A stretch of DNA of 64,000 nucleotides, from NCBI RefSeq assembly GCF_040370365.1, contig NZ_BAABWQ010000003.1:248001-312000 (forward strand). The letters are read 5' to 3'. This document shows positions 54,135-62,686 of this stretch, in pieces. A program made the translations under genes and the position numbers. Every line of letters begins with the position of its first letter. Positions within the stretch are counted from its first letter, which is position 1. A model generated the notes under the pieces. That model was not told where the DNA came from. It made no database searches and saw only the letters and a list, made by a program, of their open reading frames with translations. Source of the DNA: Shimia sp040370365. GTDB taxonomy: Bacteria; Pseudomonadota; Alphaproteobacteria; Rhodobacterales; Rhodobacteraceae.

Positions 54135-55064
54135 ATGCAAACGCTGATCTCTGTCGTTATGCCGGTCTTTATTTTGATCGGGTTTGGCTACCTTGCTGCT
54201 TGGCGGGGCTATTTCTCGGCCACCAATGTCGACGGCCTCATGCGATTTGCGACGAACTTTGCAATCCCTATGCTGCTGTTCAGAGCGATCTCAAATCTAG
54301 ATTTAGCCGCAGAATACAACCTCGCCATGATGGGCAGTTTTTACAGCGCTGCGACGATCTGTTTTTTAGCAGGCATGATGGGTGCGAAATTCCTGTTTGG
54401 ACGCGACTGGGAAGATGCCACGGCAATCGGGTTTGTCTGTCTCTTCTCGAATTCTTTGCTGCTTGGGCTGCCGATCATGGAGCGCGCTTACGGCGCCGAC
54501 AGTTTGACCGGAAACTACACGATCATCTCAATCCACGCCCCGTTCTGTTACGGTCTAGGTATTGCGACGATGGAGATCATGCGCGCCCGGCACACCTCAA
54601 AAATTCGTATCGTGCCGAAGGTTCTCAAAGCCATGTTCTCCAATGCACTGATCCTGGGAATCGGTCTGGGCTTCGTTGTGAACATCGGCGGCGTTCCCCT
54701 CCCTGAGCCTGCCATTCATGCGGTCAATCTACTGGCCTCGTCGGCCTTGCCCGCCGCTCTTTTCGGTATGGGAGGCGTATTATACCGCTACCGTCCAGAG
54801 GGCGATACGCGTACAATATTGTTCTGTTGCGCGTTGTCGTTGGGGCTGCACCCTGCTTTGACTTACGCTTTTGGGACTTTTTCGAACATCTCAACTGAAA
54901 ATATGCGTTCCGTGGTTGTCACCTCATCGATGGCACCAGGAATAAACGGCTATCTGTTCGCGAGTATGTATGGCCGAGGGCTTCGGGTTGCAGCCTCTAC
55001 CGTGCTCATCGGCACTGCGGCTTCTGTGCTTACAGTTTGGATTTGGCTGGGTGTTCTACCGTGA
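54135..55064 (+). CDS. AEC-family transporter (auxin efflux carrier-like)
   Basis: The 309-residue membrane protein has ten predicted segments, among them ISVVMPVFILIGFGYLAAW, FYSAATICFLAGMMGAKFL and VLIGTAASVLTVWIWLGVL. The AEC patterns NSLLLGLPIMERAYG and SSMAPGINGYLFAS are present. Bacterial members export or import small carboxylates such as malate or malonate. It starts 28 bp after the metallohydrolase and may be in the same operon. Substrate unknown. Confidence 0.88.
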   Translation: MQTLISVVMPVFILIGFGYLAAWRGYFSATNVDGLMRFATNFAIPMLLFRAISNLDLAAEYNLAMMGSFYSAATICFLAGMMGAKFLFGRDWEDATAIGFVCLFSNSLLLGLPIMERAYGADSLTGNYTIISIHAPFCYGLGIATMEIMRARHTSKIRIVPKVLKAMFSNALILGIGLGFVVNIGGVPLPEPAIHAVNLLASSALPAALFGMGGVLYRYRPEGDTRTILFCCALSLGLHPALTYAFGTFSNISTENMRSVVVTSSMAPGINGYLFASMYGRGLRVAASTVLIGTAASVLTVWIWLGVLP

Positions 55065-55083
55065 AGTCACGCAAGCGTGACTT
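55064..55083 (+). terminator. Hairpin after the AEC transporter gene
   Basis: A perfect 8-bp stem with 4-nt loop (aagtcacg 55064-55071, cgtgactt 55076-55083) begins at the last base of the stop codon. It lacks a T-run, so it is a candidate terminator or 3' stabiliser only. Confidence 0.5.
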
Positions 55084-55139
55084 GAAACATCACCACGTGC
55101 AACACAGCTTCGACTTTGCAACTTCAGGAGCACAGCCCC

Positions 55140-55781
55140 ATGACCGAAGAACCATTGCGTGTAGATATTGTCTCCGATGTAGTATGCCCCTGGTGCATAG
55201 TAGGATACCAACAACTACGCGCAGCGTCTGAGCAGACTGGTATCGAGATCGCCCCATATTGGCATCCATTTGAGCTAAATACGGAGATGACTGCAGAGGG
55301 GCAAAATCTCCAAGAGCAGATCATAGGCAAATACGGTTCAACTACGAAACAATCTCAGAATGCCCGCATTCAGTTGACTGAGGTTGGTCAAAGTCTTGGC
55401 ATCACCTTCAACTGGTCAGATGAAAGTAGAATCTACAATACCTTTGACGCACATCAACTTCTGCACTGGGCGTCAGAAAGCGGCGCAACTCATAAACTGA
55501 AATTGGCGCTGTTCAAAGCTTACTTCGAAGATGGCCAGGACGTGAGCAATGCAGAAGTGCTTCTTGAGGTGTGCAAAGATCTCACGCTCGACACCAACGA
55601 GGCAGAACAGGTTCTCAAGCAACAAACCTTTGCGTCGCTTGTTCGAGAAAAGGAGCGGTTCTGGACATCGCGTGGTGTGTCAGGAGTCCCAACGATGATT
55701 TTTGCTGGAAAGCACGCCACATCTGGCGCTCAGGGCATCGAGACGTTTTCAAACATCTTGCAAACCATCTCCGTAGGCTGA
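55140..55781 (+). CDS. DsbA-family thiol oxidoreductase (FrnE-like)
   Basis: The 213-residue protein begins MTEEPLRVDIVSDVVCPWCI with a CPWC redox site (Cys16-Cys19) and no signal peptide, so it works in the cytosol. The thioredoxin fold carries an all-helical insertion (WASESGATHKLKLALFKAYF), and GVSGVPTMIF supplies the cis-Pro. This matches the FrnE branch of DsbA proteins, linked elsewhere to oxidative stress tolerance. The start at 55140 has AGGAG upstream. Confidence 0.9.
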   Translation: MTEEPLRVDIVSDVVCPWCIVGYQQLRAASEQTGIEIAPYWHPFELNTEMTAEGQNLQEQIIGKYGSTTKQSQNARIQLTEVGQSLGITFNWSDESRIYNTFDAHQLLHWASESGATHKLKLALFKAYFEDGQDVSNAEVLLEVCKDLTLDTNEAEQVLKQQTFASLVREKERFWTSRGVSGVPTMIFAGKHATSGAQGIETFSNILQTISVG

Positions 55782-56186
55782 TCAGCAACATCAGTTCTAA
55801 GGCTGATCTCTCTATGGCAAGGCGCCATACAAAACTTTGCCGCCCAAAAACCTGAGACTCGCTGTCTTTCAGCGAGTGATTCCAAGACCCGAAGTTTGGG
55901 GTCTTCACTGTGAAATGATTTTCCTAGCTCCAAAAATTAAGAGTCGCTTCACCAAACAAAGAAGTTGATTGAGTTTATTCCGCGCCGGACCACGGCGGCA
56001 CTTAAACATCAAAACATTCAGTACCATACGGGATTTTAGGTCTCCTTCAGACGTCGAAAAAACGAATGAATCTGGTCGTTTTTTTGCAGTTCGCTCCAAG
56101 CTTAGGCGACGAGTAACGGCGTGTTAATGGCTAGCGCATTACGTTGCCTCAGATCAGCCAGTCCGACAACGGTATTGAAGCAAACC
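55782..56186. promoter_or_regulatory. Intergenic region upstream of the chemotaxis operon
   Basis: These 405 bp hold no gene. Two perfect hairpins follow the DsbA gene: actcgctg 55857-55864/cagcgagt 55870-55877 and aagaccc 55884-55890/gggtctt 55899-55905; they probably end its transcript. The remaining A/T-rich 250 bp should contain the che operon promoter, but I could not assign a confident -35/-10, sigma-54 or CtrA site. Confidence 0.5.
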
Positions 56187-56489
56187 ATGAATACAGAAAA
56201 CACAACTCCACAACCAGACTGCATCGCACTGCCACAGCAGCTGGATTTCGCTCATTGTTCAGAACTGCGCCTCGCCATCGAAGCGTCGCGTGGACAACCT
56301 TTGGCGCTGGATGCTCTCCATGTTGAGTTTCTTGGCGGTGCCGGTGCTGAGCTACTTTTGGCAACTCGCGCCGAATGGAAAGCACGCGGCCTTCCGTTTG
56401 AATTGAAGCAACCATCCGAAGATTTCCTAAAAGGTATGGAGCGGCTCGGCCTGCCCCATGACTGTCTTGTTGAAAGGGGCAACGCATGA
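56187..56489 (+). CDS. STAS-domain protein of the chemotaxis operon
   Basis: The 100-residue protein has the STAS pattern: DCIALPQQLDFAHCSELRLA, then ALDALHVEFLGGAGAELLLA, where anti-sigma-antagonist proteins carry their phosphorylated Ser (here the loop reads EFLGGAGAE, without a Ser). It heads the che operon and overlaps cheY by 4 nt (ATGA). Small STAS proteins of this type are regular first genes of alphaproteobacterial che clusters; their role is unclear. The ATG at 56187 was chosen over 56121. Confidence 0.8.
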   Translation: MNTENTTPQPDCIALPQQLDFAHCSELRLAIEASRGQPLALDALHVEFLGGAGAELLLATRAEWKARGLPFELKQPSEDFLKGMERLGLPHDCLVERGNA

Positions 56490-56851
56490 CAACCAAGATT
56501 CTTGCCGTTGATGATTCACGCACTATGCGTGCGATGATTCAAACAGCTCTGACCGATGCTGGGTTTGATGTCGATTTGGCAGAAGACGGCGTCGATGGTC
56601 TGGACAAATTATCCGGCGCGGATCCGGACCTCGTGATCACAGACATAAATATGCCCCGCCTTGATGGTTTCGGCATGATTGAAGGCGTTCGCGCCCGGCC
56701 AGAATGCGCGTCGCTGCCTATTTTGGTGCTGACCACAGAAAGTGGCGAAGAATTGAAACAGCGAGCACGCACCGCCGGTGCAACCGGTTGGATCGTCAAA
56801 CCTTTTGACGCTGAAAAGCTGGTCGCAATTATTAACCGTCTGGTTGTCTGA
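56486..56851 (+). CDS. cheY: Chemotaxis response regulator CheY (first copy)
   Basis: The 121-residue receiver domain has the acidic pair Asp9-Asp10, phosphoacceptor Asp53 (ITDINMPRLDG), switch Thr in LVLTTES and Lys in WIVKPFDA. It has no output domain. It overlaps the STAS gene and lies 13 bp before cheA, whose kinase would phosphorylate it. Confidence 0.95.
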   Translation: MTTKILAVDDSRTMRAMIQTALTDAGFDVDLAEDGVDGLDKLSGADPDLVITDINMPRLDGFGMIEGVRARPECASLPILVLTTESGEELKQRARTAGATGWIVKPFDAEKLVAIINRLVV

Positions 56852-56864
56852 AAGGAACTGAGTG

Positions 56865-59078
56865 ATGTCCGATCTTCGTGACATGTTCTTTGAGGAATGC
56901 GACGACCTTCTTGAGGTTTTGTCGACCGGTCTGGATGATCTCCAGAACGAAAACTCGGATGCGGAAACCATCAATTCGATGTTCCGTTCCGTGCATTCCA
57001 TCAAAGGTGGCGCCGGGGCTTTTGGCCTTGACCGTCTAATCAAATTTGCCCACGCGTTTGAAAACGTTCTGGATGACCTGCGTTCCGATAAACTGGCCGT
57101 GGATCCGACGATCACCGCATTGATGTTTTCAGGTTTCGATCACCTGAACGATCTTGTGGATGCAGCGCGTGACGACAATGACCTTCCTGAAACCGATGGC
57201 GCTGCCGTTTTGGCGGAGTTGAAACAAACAACTCAGGCAGCCAATGGCACAACTGGTGCGGAAGATGAAGACGCCAACGAAGTCTCCGAAGATGACTTCG
57301 TTGCCTTGTCAGTCAACATAGGCCTCGACTTAGGTGGAGACGACTCAGGTCTCCCCGATTTGCCAGGTTTGCCTCCTTTGGGGGAAACTTCAGATGGCAA
57401 TAGCCAATTTGTGGTAAAATTCGAAGCTGACTCCGCTCTTTATGCGCGCGGGCATGATCCTGCCCTGCTTTTCCGAGCCATTGGTGAAATGGGCGACCTT
57501 ACCATCGAGGCCGATTGCAGCGCTGTTGCACCACTTGAGAGCCTTCAGGACGCACCAGCCTCTATTTCTTGGACGCTGACCTTGCGCCCAGATGATGGCA
57601 TTGACGAAGGTACCATTCGTGAGATTTTTGAGTTTGTTGAGGGTCAATGTACGCTGGAAATCTCTGAAATGATGGCCGAAGAAGAGGCCTCTGAACTGGT
57701 CGTGGCTCCCGCACCAGCTGCGAAAGCACCGGAACCTGTTGCCAAACCCATAGCCCAAAAGAGTCCTGCTAAAGCTCCAAAGGCCGAAAAGGTTGAGAAG
57801 GCCAACAAACAGGAGGCCAAGGGCGGAGACGGCGGAAAAAAGTCCTCTGAACCGCGCAACAGCACCATCCGTGTGGATCTCAATCGTGTTGATCGTCTGA
57901 TCAACCTGGTGGGAGAGCTGGTCATAAGCGAAGCCATGTTGCGACAGTCGATGAACGAACTCCCGGTGTCTGCCAACAGCGCAGTCAGCGAGGCCATTGG
58001 TCAATTGAAAACGCTGTCAGGCGTGCTTCAAGAGAGCGTGATGGCGATTCGTGCACAACCTGTTCGTGGGCTGTTCCAGCGAATGAGCCGAATTGTGCGA
58101 GAGTCCTCTCGTCAAGCTGGCAAGACCTCTCGCCTTGTAATGGTCGGAGAAGCCACAGAAGTCGACAAGACCGTAACAGAGCGCTTGGTGGAACCACTGA
58201 CGCACATGATCCGGAACTCTGTCGACCATGGCCTGGAGAAAGCAGAAGATCGCTTGGCCGCTGGCAAACCGGAAATGGGCACAATCAAATTGGAAGCTGC
58301 GCACCGCTCTGGTCGAGTTGTTATCTCTTTGTCTGATGATGGTGCCGGTGTGAACCGCGTCAAAGTCCGCCAAAAAGCCGAAGAAAAAGGCCTGGTGCGT
58401 CCAGAAGATGACCTCACCGACAGCGATATCGACAACCTCTTGTTCCGACCAGGTTTTTCAACTGCTGACGAGATATCTCAGCTGTCGGGACGCGGAGTGG
58501 GCATGGACGTCGTACGCTCTGAAATCCAAGCGCTTGGCGGTCGTATCAATTTGCAGTCCGAACCCAACAAAGGCACAACGATTACTATTTCGTTGCCGCT
58601 CACACTTGCGGTCATGGAAGGCATGTTGATCGAAGTGGCCGGTGAATCTTTGGTGGTCCCCACTGTGGCTCTGCGAGAAACACTACAACCAGGCCAGGCA
58701 AACATTCACGACTTCTGTGATGGTGATCGAGGTCTGTCAGTCAACGACTCTATGCTCCCTATTGTGGATCTTGGCGAAGCATTGGGTTTCCGGTCTCCAC
58801 TTAAGAACTTCAACAATCAATCATTGCTTTTGATTGAAGGGGAATCCGGGCGCAGGTCGGCTTTGGCGGTCGACGGCATCGTTGAGCAGCGAGAAGTCGT
58901 GATCAAAGGTCTGGAACAAAACTACCAAACCATTCCCGGCATCGCGGCAGCGACCATCCTCGGAAACGGCAAAATCGCCCTCATCGTGGATACGGATCAA
59001 ATGATCCCGTCGCCAGGTAACGGCAATCCAGGACTACGCAAGGGGTCCGAACTCACAGAGGTGAACTCTTATGTCTGA
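56865..59078 (+). CDS. cheA: Chemotaxis histidine kinase CheA
   Basis: The 737-residue kinase has, in order: an HPt domain with phosphorylated His44 (MFRSVHSIKGGAGAFG), an acidic linker (~120-185), a further domain (~180-275), a Pro/Ala/Lys-rich linker (~275-325), the dimerisation domain (RVDLNRVDRLINLVGELVIS), the HATPase domain (HMIRNSVDHGLE at ~447, then DDGAGVN and GRGVGMDVVRSEI), and a C-terminal CheW-like domain. It controls motor switching via CheY. A GTG one codon upstream is also possible as start. CheW follows with an 8-nt overlap. Confidence 0.97.
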   Translation: MSDLRDMFFEECDDLLEVLSTGLDDLQNENSDAETINSMFRSVHSIKGGAGAFGLDRLIKFAHAFENVLDDLRSDKLAVDPTITALMFSGFDHLNDLVDAARDDNDLPETDGAAVLAELKQTTQAANGTTGAEDEDANEVSEDDFVALSVNIGLDLGGDDSGLPDLPGLPPLGETSDGNSQFVVKFEADSALYARGHDPALLFRAIGEMGDLTIEADCSAVAPLESLQDAPASISWTLTLRPDDGIDEGTIREIFEFVEGQCTLEISEMMAEEEASELVVAPAPAAKAPEPVAKPIAQKSPAKAPKAEKVEKANKQEAKGGDGGKKSSEPRNSTIRVDLNRVDRLINLVGELVISEAMLRQSMNELPVSANSAVSEAIGQLKTLSGVLQESVMAIRAQPVRGLFQRMSRIVRESSRQAGKTSRLVMVGEATEVDKTVTERLVEPLTHMIRNSVDHGLEKAEDRLAAGKPEMGTIKLEAAHRSGRVVISLSDDGAGVNRVKVRQKAEEKGLVRPEDDLTDSDIDNLLFRPGFSTADEISQLSGRGVGMDVVRSEIQALGGRINLQSEPNKGTTITISLPLTLAVMEGMLIEVAGESLVVPTVALRETLQPGQANIHDFCDGDRGLSVNDSMLPIVDLGEALGFRSPLKNFNNQSLLLIEGESGRRSALAVDGIVEQREVVIKGLEQNYQTIPGIAAATILGNGKIALIVDTDQMIPSPGNGNPGLRKGSELTEVNSYV

Positions 59079-59541
59079 ACAAGCAACCCTTGAAAAGACC
59101 GACAACCGCATGGAAATCGTGTCATTTACAATTGGCGAACAGGCGTTCTGTCTGGACATTGGCCATGTCTTGGAAATCCGTGGCTGGACCAACACGACAA
59201 CGCTGCCACATGCGCCAGACTATGTCGTGGGCATGATGAACCTACGCGGTGCTGTACTTCCAGTGATCGATCTCTCCATGCGCCTTGGCCTTGGAAAGAC
59301 AATCCCTGAATCGCGTCATGTCATTATCATTGCTCATATCGATGAAAAGAGCGTCGGTTTCCTTGTGGACGCGGTCTCCAACATCATCACCGTTAACCTA
59401 GAGGAAATGAAGCCGACACCTGAAGTTTCGTCGACCAAAACAACGGCCTTTATCCGGGGTGTCTATACTCTGGAAGAAACCATCGTTCGGGCGATCGACG
59501 TTCATCAGATTATGCCCCAGGAAACTCTGACAGCAGCATGA
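59071..59541 (+). CDS. cheW: Chemotaxis coupling protein CheW
   Basis: The 156-residue SH3-like adaptor links receptors to CheA. It shows EIVSFTIGEQAFCLDIGHVL, the PDYVVGMMNLRGAVLPVIDL core and DAVSNIITV, all CheW signatures. It overlaps cheA (8 nt) and cheR (4 nt). Confidence 0.96.
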   Translation: MSEQATLEKTDNRMEIVSFTIGEQAFCLDIGHVLEIRGWTNTTTLPHAPDYVVGMMNLRGAVLPVIDLSMRLGLGKTIPESRHVIIIAHIDEKSVGFLVDAVSNIITVNLEEMKPTPEVSSTKTTAFIRGVYTLEETIVRAIDVHQIMPQETLTAA

Positions 59542-60446
59542 CACAGATGGCGCAAAAAAACCTTGAAGAAGGCACAATAAGCGACGCGGACTTTGCCCGT
59601 ATTGCAGAGTTGGTGCGGGAGATGATGGGAATCGATCTTCAACCGCACAAGCGGACGATGGTTGCGTCTCGGCTTTCCAAGCGCTTGCGCGCCACTGGCT
59701 ACGACGCTGTGGGTGACTACATCGACTTCATGTTGTCGCCTCAAGGCAATGATGAACAGACGCGTTTTGTAAGTGCCTATACGACCAATATGACGCGCTT
59801 CAACCGTGAAGGGCATCATTTCGAGCATTTGGCAAATGAGGTCCTGCCAAACTTGATGGCAAAGGCCCGTAGCGGCAAGCGTGTTCGAATTTGGTCTGCA
59901 GGCTGTTCAAGCGGCGAAGAGCCCTATGGATTGGCGTTCAGTGTTCTGGATGCTTGCCCAGAGGCGGGCGACCTCGACGTAAAAATCTTGGCGACCGACA
60001 TCGACACGGAGATTTTGGCCAATGCCAAGCGTGGCGTCTATCCTGCGTCCTCTTCGTCGGGCTTACCAAACGGTCAAGGCGACAAGTACTTTGTCGCTCA
60101 CGAGGGTGCAAAAGACCGCCTCTCTGTATGCGACAAGGCGCGCAACTTGATCAGCTTTCGCCGGCTGAATTTGCACGGTGATTGGCCGTTCAAAGGTAAG
60201 TTTGACATCATCATGTGTCGCAATGTTGCGATCTATTTTGATGGACCAACTCAAAGCCGTCTTTGGGGCCGATTTGGCGAACAACTTTGCCAAGATGGGC
60301 TTCTTTTCCTGGGTCATTCCGAAGGGATTGGACCTGAACATGCCGAACTGTTCACGATGGTTGGGCGAGGCGTTTTTTCAACGGACACCTCTCGCGTTGG
60401 CAGCTCTAGCACCAATGCAACTTTGCACATGGGGAATACACAATGA
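59538..60446 (+). CDS. cheR: Chemotaxis protein methyltransferase CheR
   Basis: The 302-residue SAM-dependent enzyme methylates receptor glutamates. It has the N-terminal helical domain, the SAM site IWSAGCSSGEEPYGLA (~119-134), the acidic KILATDIDTEILANA, and MCRNVAIYFD. The usual TNET-F-F-RE motif is altered to TNMTRFNRE. No cheB is found in this window, so the opposing demethylase is encoded elsewhere or absent. It overlaps both neighbours. Confidence 0.95.
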   Translation: MTQMAQKNLEEGTISDADFARIAELVREMMGIDLQPHKRTMVASRLSKRLRATGYDAVGDYIDFMLSPQGNDEQTRFVSAYTTNMTRFNREGHHFEHLANEVLPNLMAKARSGKRVRIWSAGCSSGEEPYGLAFSVLDACPEAGDLDVKILATDIDTEILANAKRGVYPASSSSGLPNGQGDKYFVAHEGAKDRLSVCDKARNLISFRRLNLHGDWPFKGKFDIIMCRNVAIYFDGPTQSRLWGRFGEQLCQDGLLFLGHSEGIGPEHAELFTMVGRGVFSTDTSRVGSSSTNATLHMGNTQ

Positions 60447-60829
60447 GCTTGAAAGAAAAGCTACATATCTTGGTTGTGGATGACATGTCCACAAGCCGCG
60501 GTCTGATCACTCAGGCGCTCGATGAAATGGGTGTCGTGAATTATCGTACGGAAAACGACGGTGCAAACGCCTGGCGTAGCCTTGCAGCGAAGCCCGTGCA
60601 TTTGGTCCTATCGGATTTCAACATGCCGGGCATGGATGGGCTGCAACTGCTTGAAGGCATGCGGTCCAACAAGGCCACCGCTCGTACTGGATTCATTTTG
60701 ATCACAGGGCGCGCCGACCCAGACACCATCAACAAAGGTGTCAAACTGGGTATGAACAACTTCATCAAGAAGCCGTTTCAAACCGCCCAACTGAAAGCTT
60801 GCATCGAGAAGGTCGTGGGACCCCTTTAA
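60443..60829 (+). CDS. Chemotaxis response regulator CheY (second copy)
   Basis: The 128-residue stand-alone receiver has Asp13-Asp14, phosphoacceptor Asp58 (LVLSDFNMPGMDG), Thr in ILITGRA and Lys in FIKKPFQTAQ. It differs clearly from the first CheY. Alphaproteobacteria often use a second CheY as a phosphate sink or a second motor effector. It overlaps cheR by 4 nt. Confidence 0.95.
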   Translation: MSLKEKLHILVVDDMSTSRGLITQALDEMGVVNYRTENDGANAWRSLAAKPVHLVLSDFNMPGMDGLQLLEGMRSNKATARTGFILITGRADPDTINKGVKLGMNNFIKKPFQTAQLKACIEKVVGPL

Positions 60830-60855
60830 TTGGGCACCACAAGGGAGACGATCAA

Positions 60856-61200
60856 ATGACCACTCGCACGACTGCAGATGTTCTGTCGACAATATCAGAG
60901 GATGTCGCCGATCTTGCGTCCATTGCACACGCTTTGGACAGCTTGACCAGCGAACTCGATTTGTCGGGAGCAGACCAAAGCAAGATCAGAGATCTGCAAC
61001 GCGTGGATGCTTTGTTTCAGCACCTTGATGACATCGCCGTTTTGCTTTCGAACATGTCGGCGATGATAGAGTCAGGGCCGGATCTGAATGTGCAAGATCT
61101 AAAGAACTGTGTCCGCCTCGACTACCTCAAGTCACGCCTCAGCGATGACAAAAAGCCAACAGCCATGTCGCCTGATGCAGGCACCGTTAACCTTTTCTGA
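60856..61200 (+). CDS. Small helical protein of the che cluster, unknown function
   Basis: The 114-residue protein is rich in amphipathic helices (SIAHALDSLTSELDLSGADQ, RVDALFQHLDDIAVLLSNMS), with no signal or membrane segment. It ends DAGTVNLF, similar to the CheD end IGDVQLF. The helical build and its place after a CheY would suit a phosphatase or adaptor such as a CheZ-like protein, but no phosphatase motif is evident. The ATG at 60856 with GGGAGACG was chosen; an earlier ATG at 60799 lies inside cheY2. Confidence 0.75.
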   Translation: MTTRTTADVLSTISEDVADLASIAHALDSLTSELDLSGADQSKIRDLQRVDALFQHLDDIAVLLSNMSAMIESGPDLNVQDLKNCVRLDYLKSRLSDDKKPTAMSPDAGTVNLF

Positions 61201-61238
61201 GTCACACTCACTCAGTTACCAAAAATTGGAATGTCAAA

Positions 61239-62450
61239 ATGAATGCCATGACCAAGATCTCTAGCACCGGATCGGACGCCACAGCAAATGAAGTGCGGTT
61301 CCCCGCTGAGCAAATTCTGACCTCGGCGACGGATCAGCGTGGCGTTATTAGTTTTGCTAGCCAAGCGTTTGCAGATGTTGCCGGGTATAGCTGCGAAGAA
61401 TTGACCGGTGCGCCTCATAAAATGGTGCGACACTCCGACATGCCTAAAGGTGTGTTCTATTTACTGTGGGACACGCTGAAGGCGGGCAAACCAATGTGTG
61501 CCTACGTAAAGAACCGAACCAAATCAGGTGGTTACTATTGGGTCTTAGCGAGCATAACTCAGACTGAATCTGGTTATTTGTCTGCGCGAATTCGACCTGG
61601 ATCAGAGCTGTTTGAGACCACAAAGACCATTTATGCAGAGCTCCTAAAGGAAGAGGCCGCAGGCCTCACTCCCGAGCAAAGCGCGTCACGCTTTGCGGAT
61701 CTTTTGAAAGACGCGGGCTTTCCCACTGTCGAAAGCTATGGCATGGCCGCGATAAACGTAGAGTTCAAAGACCGTGGGATTATGGTCCCAGAGCTTGCCC
61801 CGTCATTCACCTTGATGGACGATCTGGCCGTATTGATCCAAGAAATGCAAGAGTTGGTAAATAGCATTGAACAAGGCTTCGCTCGTGTTCGAGGCGAACC
61901 CGTCAACCTACGAATTCTGGCAGGCCGCCTGGAGGGCGCAGGCGCAGCACTAGGTACAATCTCGCAGAACTACGATGCCATGGCAAAGGAAATGCATGGC
62001 CTAGTCGGCCGGTTGCATGACGCCGAAAACGGTGCGTTGACTCAAATGTATTTGGCTGTGACGCAGGGCAGAGCCTCTCTACAAATGTCGCAGTTGCTAA
62101 GCGAAGCTCTAGCCTCCGTTGTTGAAGTCAGCGGGTCACAGGCGGACGGCAAAGCGTTGCTGAACGAGCATCATACGCGTCTTAGCCAAGAAAGCCGTAC
62201 GCGTCTCAACGAAATTGGGTCAATTGGTAAATCCATTCCCGATATCTGCCGCAGTTTGCGGCGCCGAATCAACGGCTTGGATGTTGTGAAACTGCTTTGC
62301 AAAGTCGAAAGCGGGCGTATGCGCGATGTGGATAGCGGCTTGGACGGCATCATCGCACGTCTGGAAAACTTTCACGATAATACTGATCGCCATTTGGCTG
62401 ATCTTTCCGCTAAGGCCTCCCAGATTATGCAAAAGGGAGCATCAATTTAG
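61239..62450 (+). CDS. Aer-like PAS protein of the che cluster
   Basis: The 403-residue protein has an N-terminal PAS domain (~24-125) of the FAD-binding Aer type: KMVRHSDMPKGVFYLLWDTL followed by CAYVKNRTKSGGYYWVLASI, close to E. coli Aer's MPK-F-W-TLK-G and VKNR-K-G-YWV pattern. A helical region follows (~155-400), but I see no MCP hairpin tip such as the N-L-L-A-L-N-A motif, no HAMP and no membrane helix. It may sense redox state and signal to CheA by an unusual route, or act as an adaptor. Confidence 0.85.
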   Translation: MNAMTKISSTGSDATANEVRFPAEQILTSATDQRGVISFASQAFADVAGYSCEELTGAPHKMVRHSDMPKGVFYLLWDTLKAGKPMCAYVKNRTKSGGYYWVLASITQTESGYLSARIRPGSELFETTKTIYAELLKEEAAGLTPEQSASRFADLLKDAGFPTVESYGMAAINVEFKDRGIMVPELAPSFTLMDDLAVLIQEMQELVNSIEQGFARVRGEPVNLRILAGRLEGAGAALGTISQNYDAMAKEMHGLVGRLHDAENGALTQMYLAVTQGRASLQMSQLLSEALASVVEVSGSQADGKALLNEHHTRLSQESRTRLNEIGSIGKSIPDICRSLRRRINGLDVVKLLCKVESGRMRDVDSGLDGIIARLENFHDNTDRHLADLSAKASQIMQKGASI

Positions 62451-62686
62451 CATGCGCGCCAAACGAGTTCGAGAAATCGCGACCCAATCCCGATAGCCCA
62501 AAATACATAGTGTCAAAGATGCAAATTAAGTCTTGGAAAACAAATGCCAACGCCTCTCGGTTGGAAAAGCATCAAAGATTCTGCCTGATCAAGTCCGGGA
62601 AGAATTTCAAGTGACCGAGCGCCCACAAGAATGTCGCCACGAAGCAGCATCCGCTCAAAAGCCAACTCGAAGTAACGGAACCCGCC
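62451..62686 (+). other. Gap before cheD; possible cheB relic
   Basis: These 236 bp hold no intact gene. From about 62531 to the cheD start one frame stays open and reads RLSVGKASKILPDQVREEFQ, which faintly recalls the C-terminal end of CheB (KVLPLDQI-type). It lacks a supported start and the rest of CheB is absent. The call is speculative. Confidence 0.2.

Noticed and set aside
62519..62617. 32-codon open frame before cheD
   Set aside because: Short, no ribosome-binding site, and no similarity recognised; treated as part of the intergenic gap.
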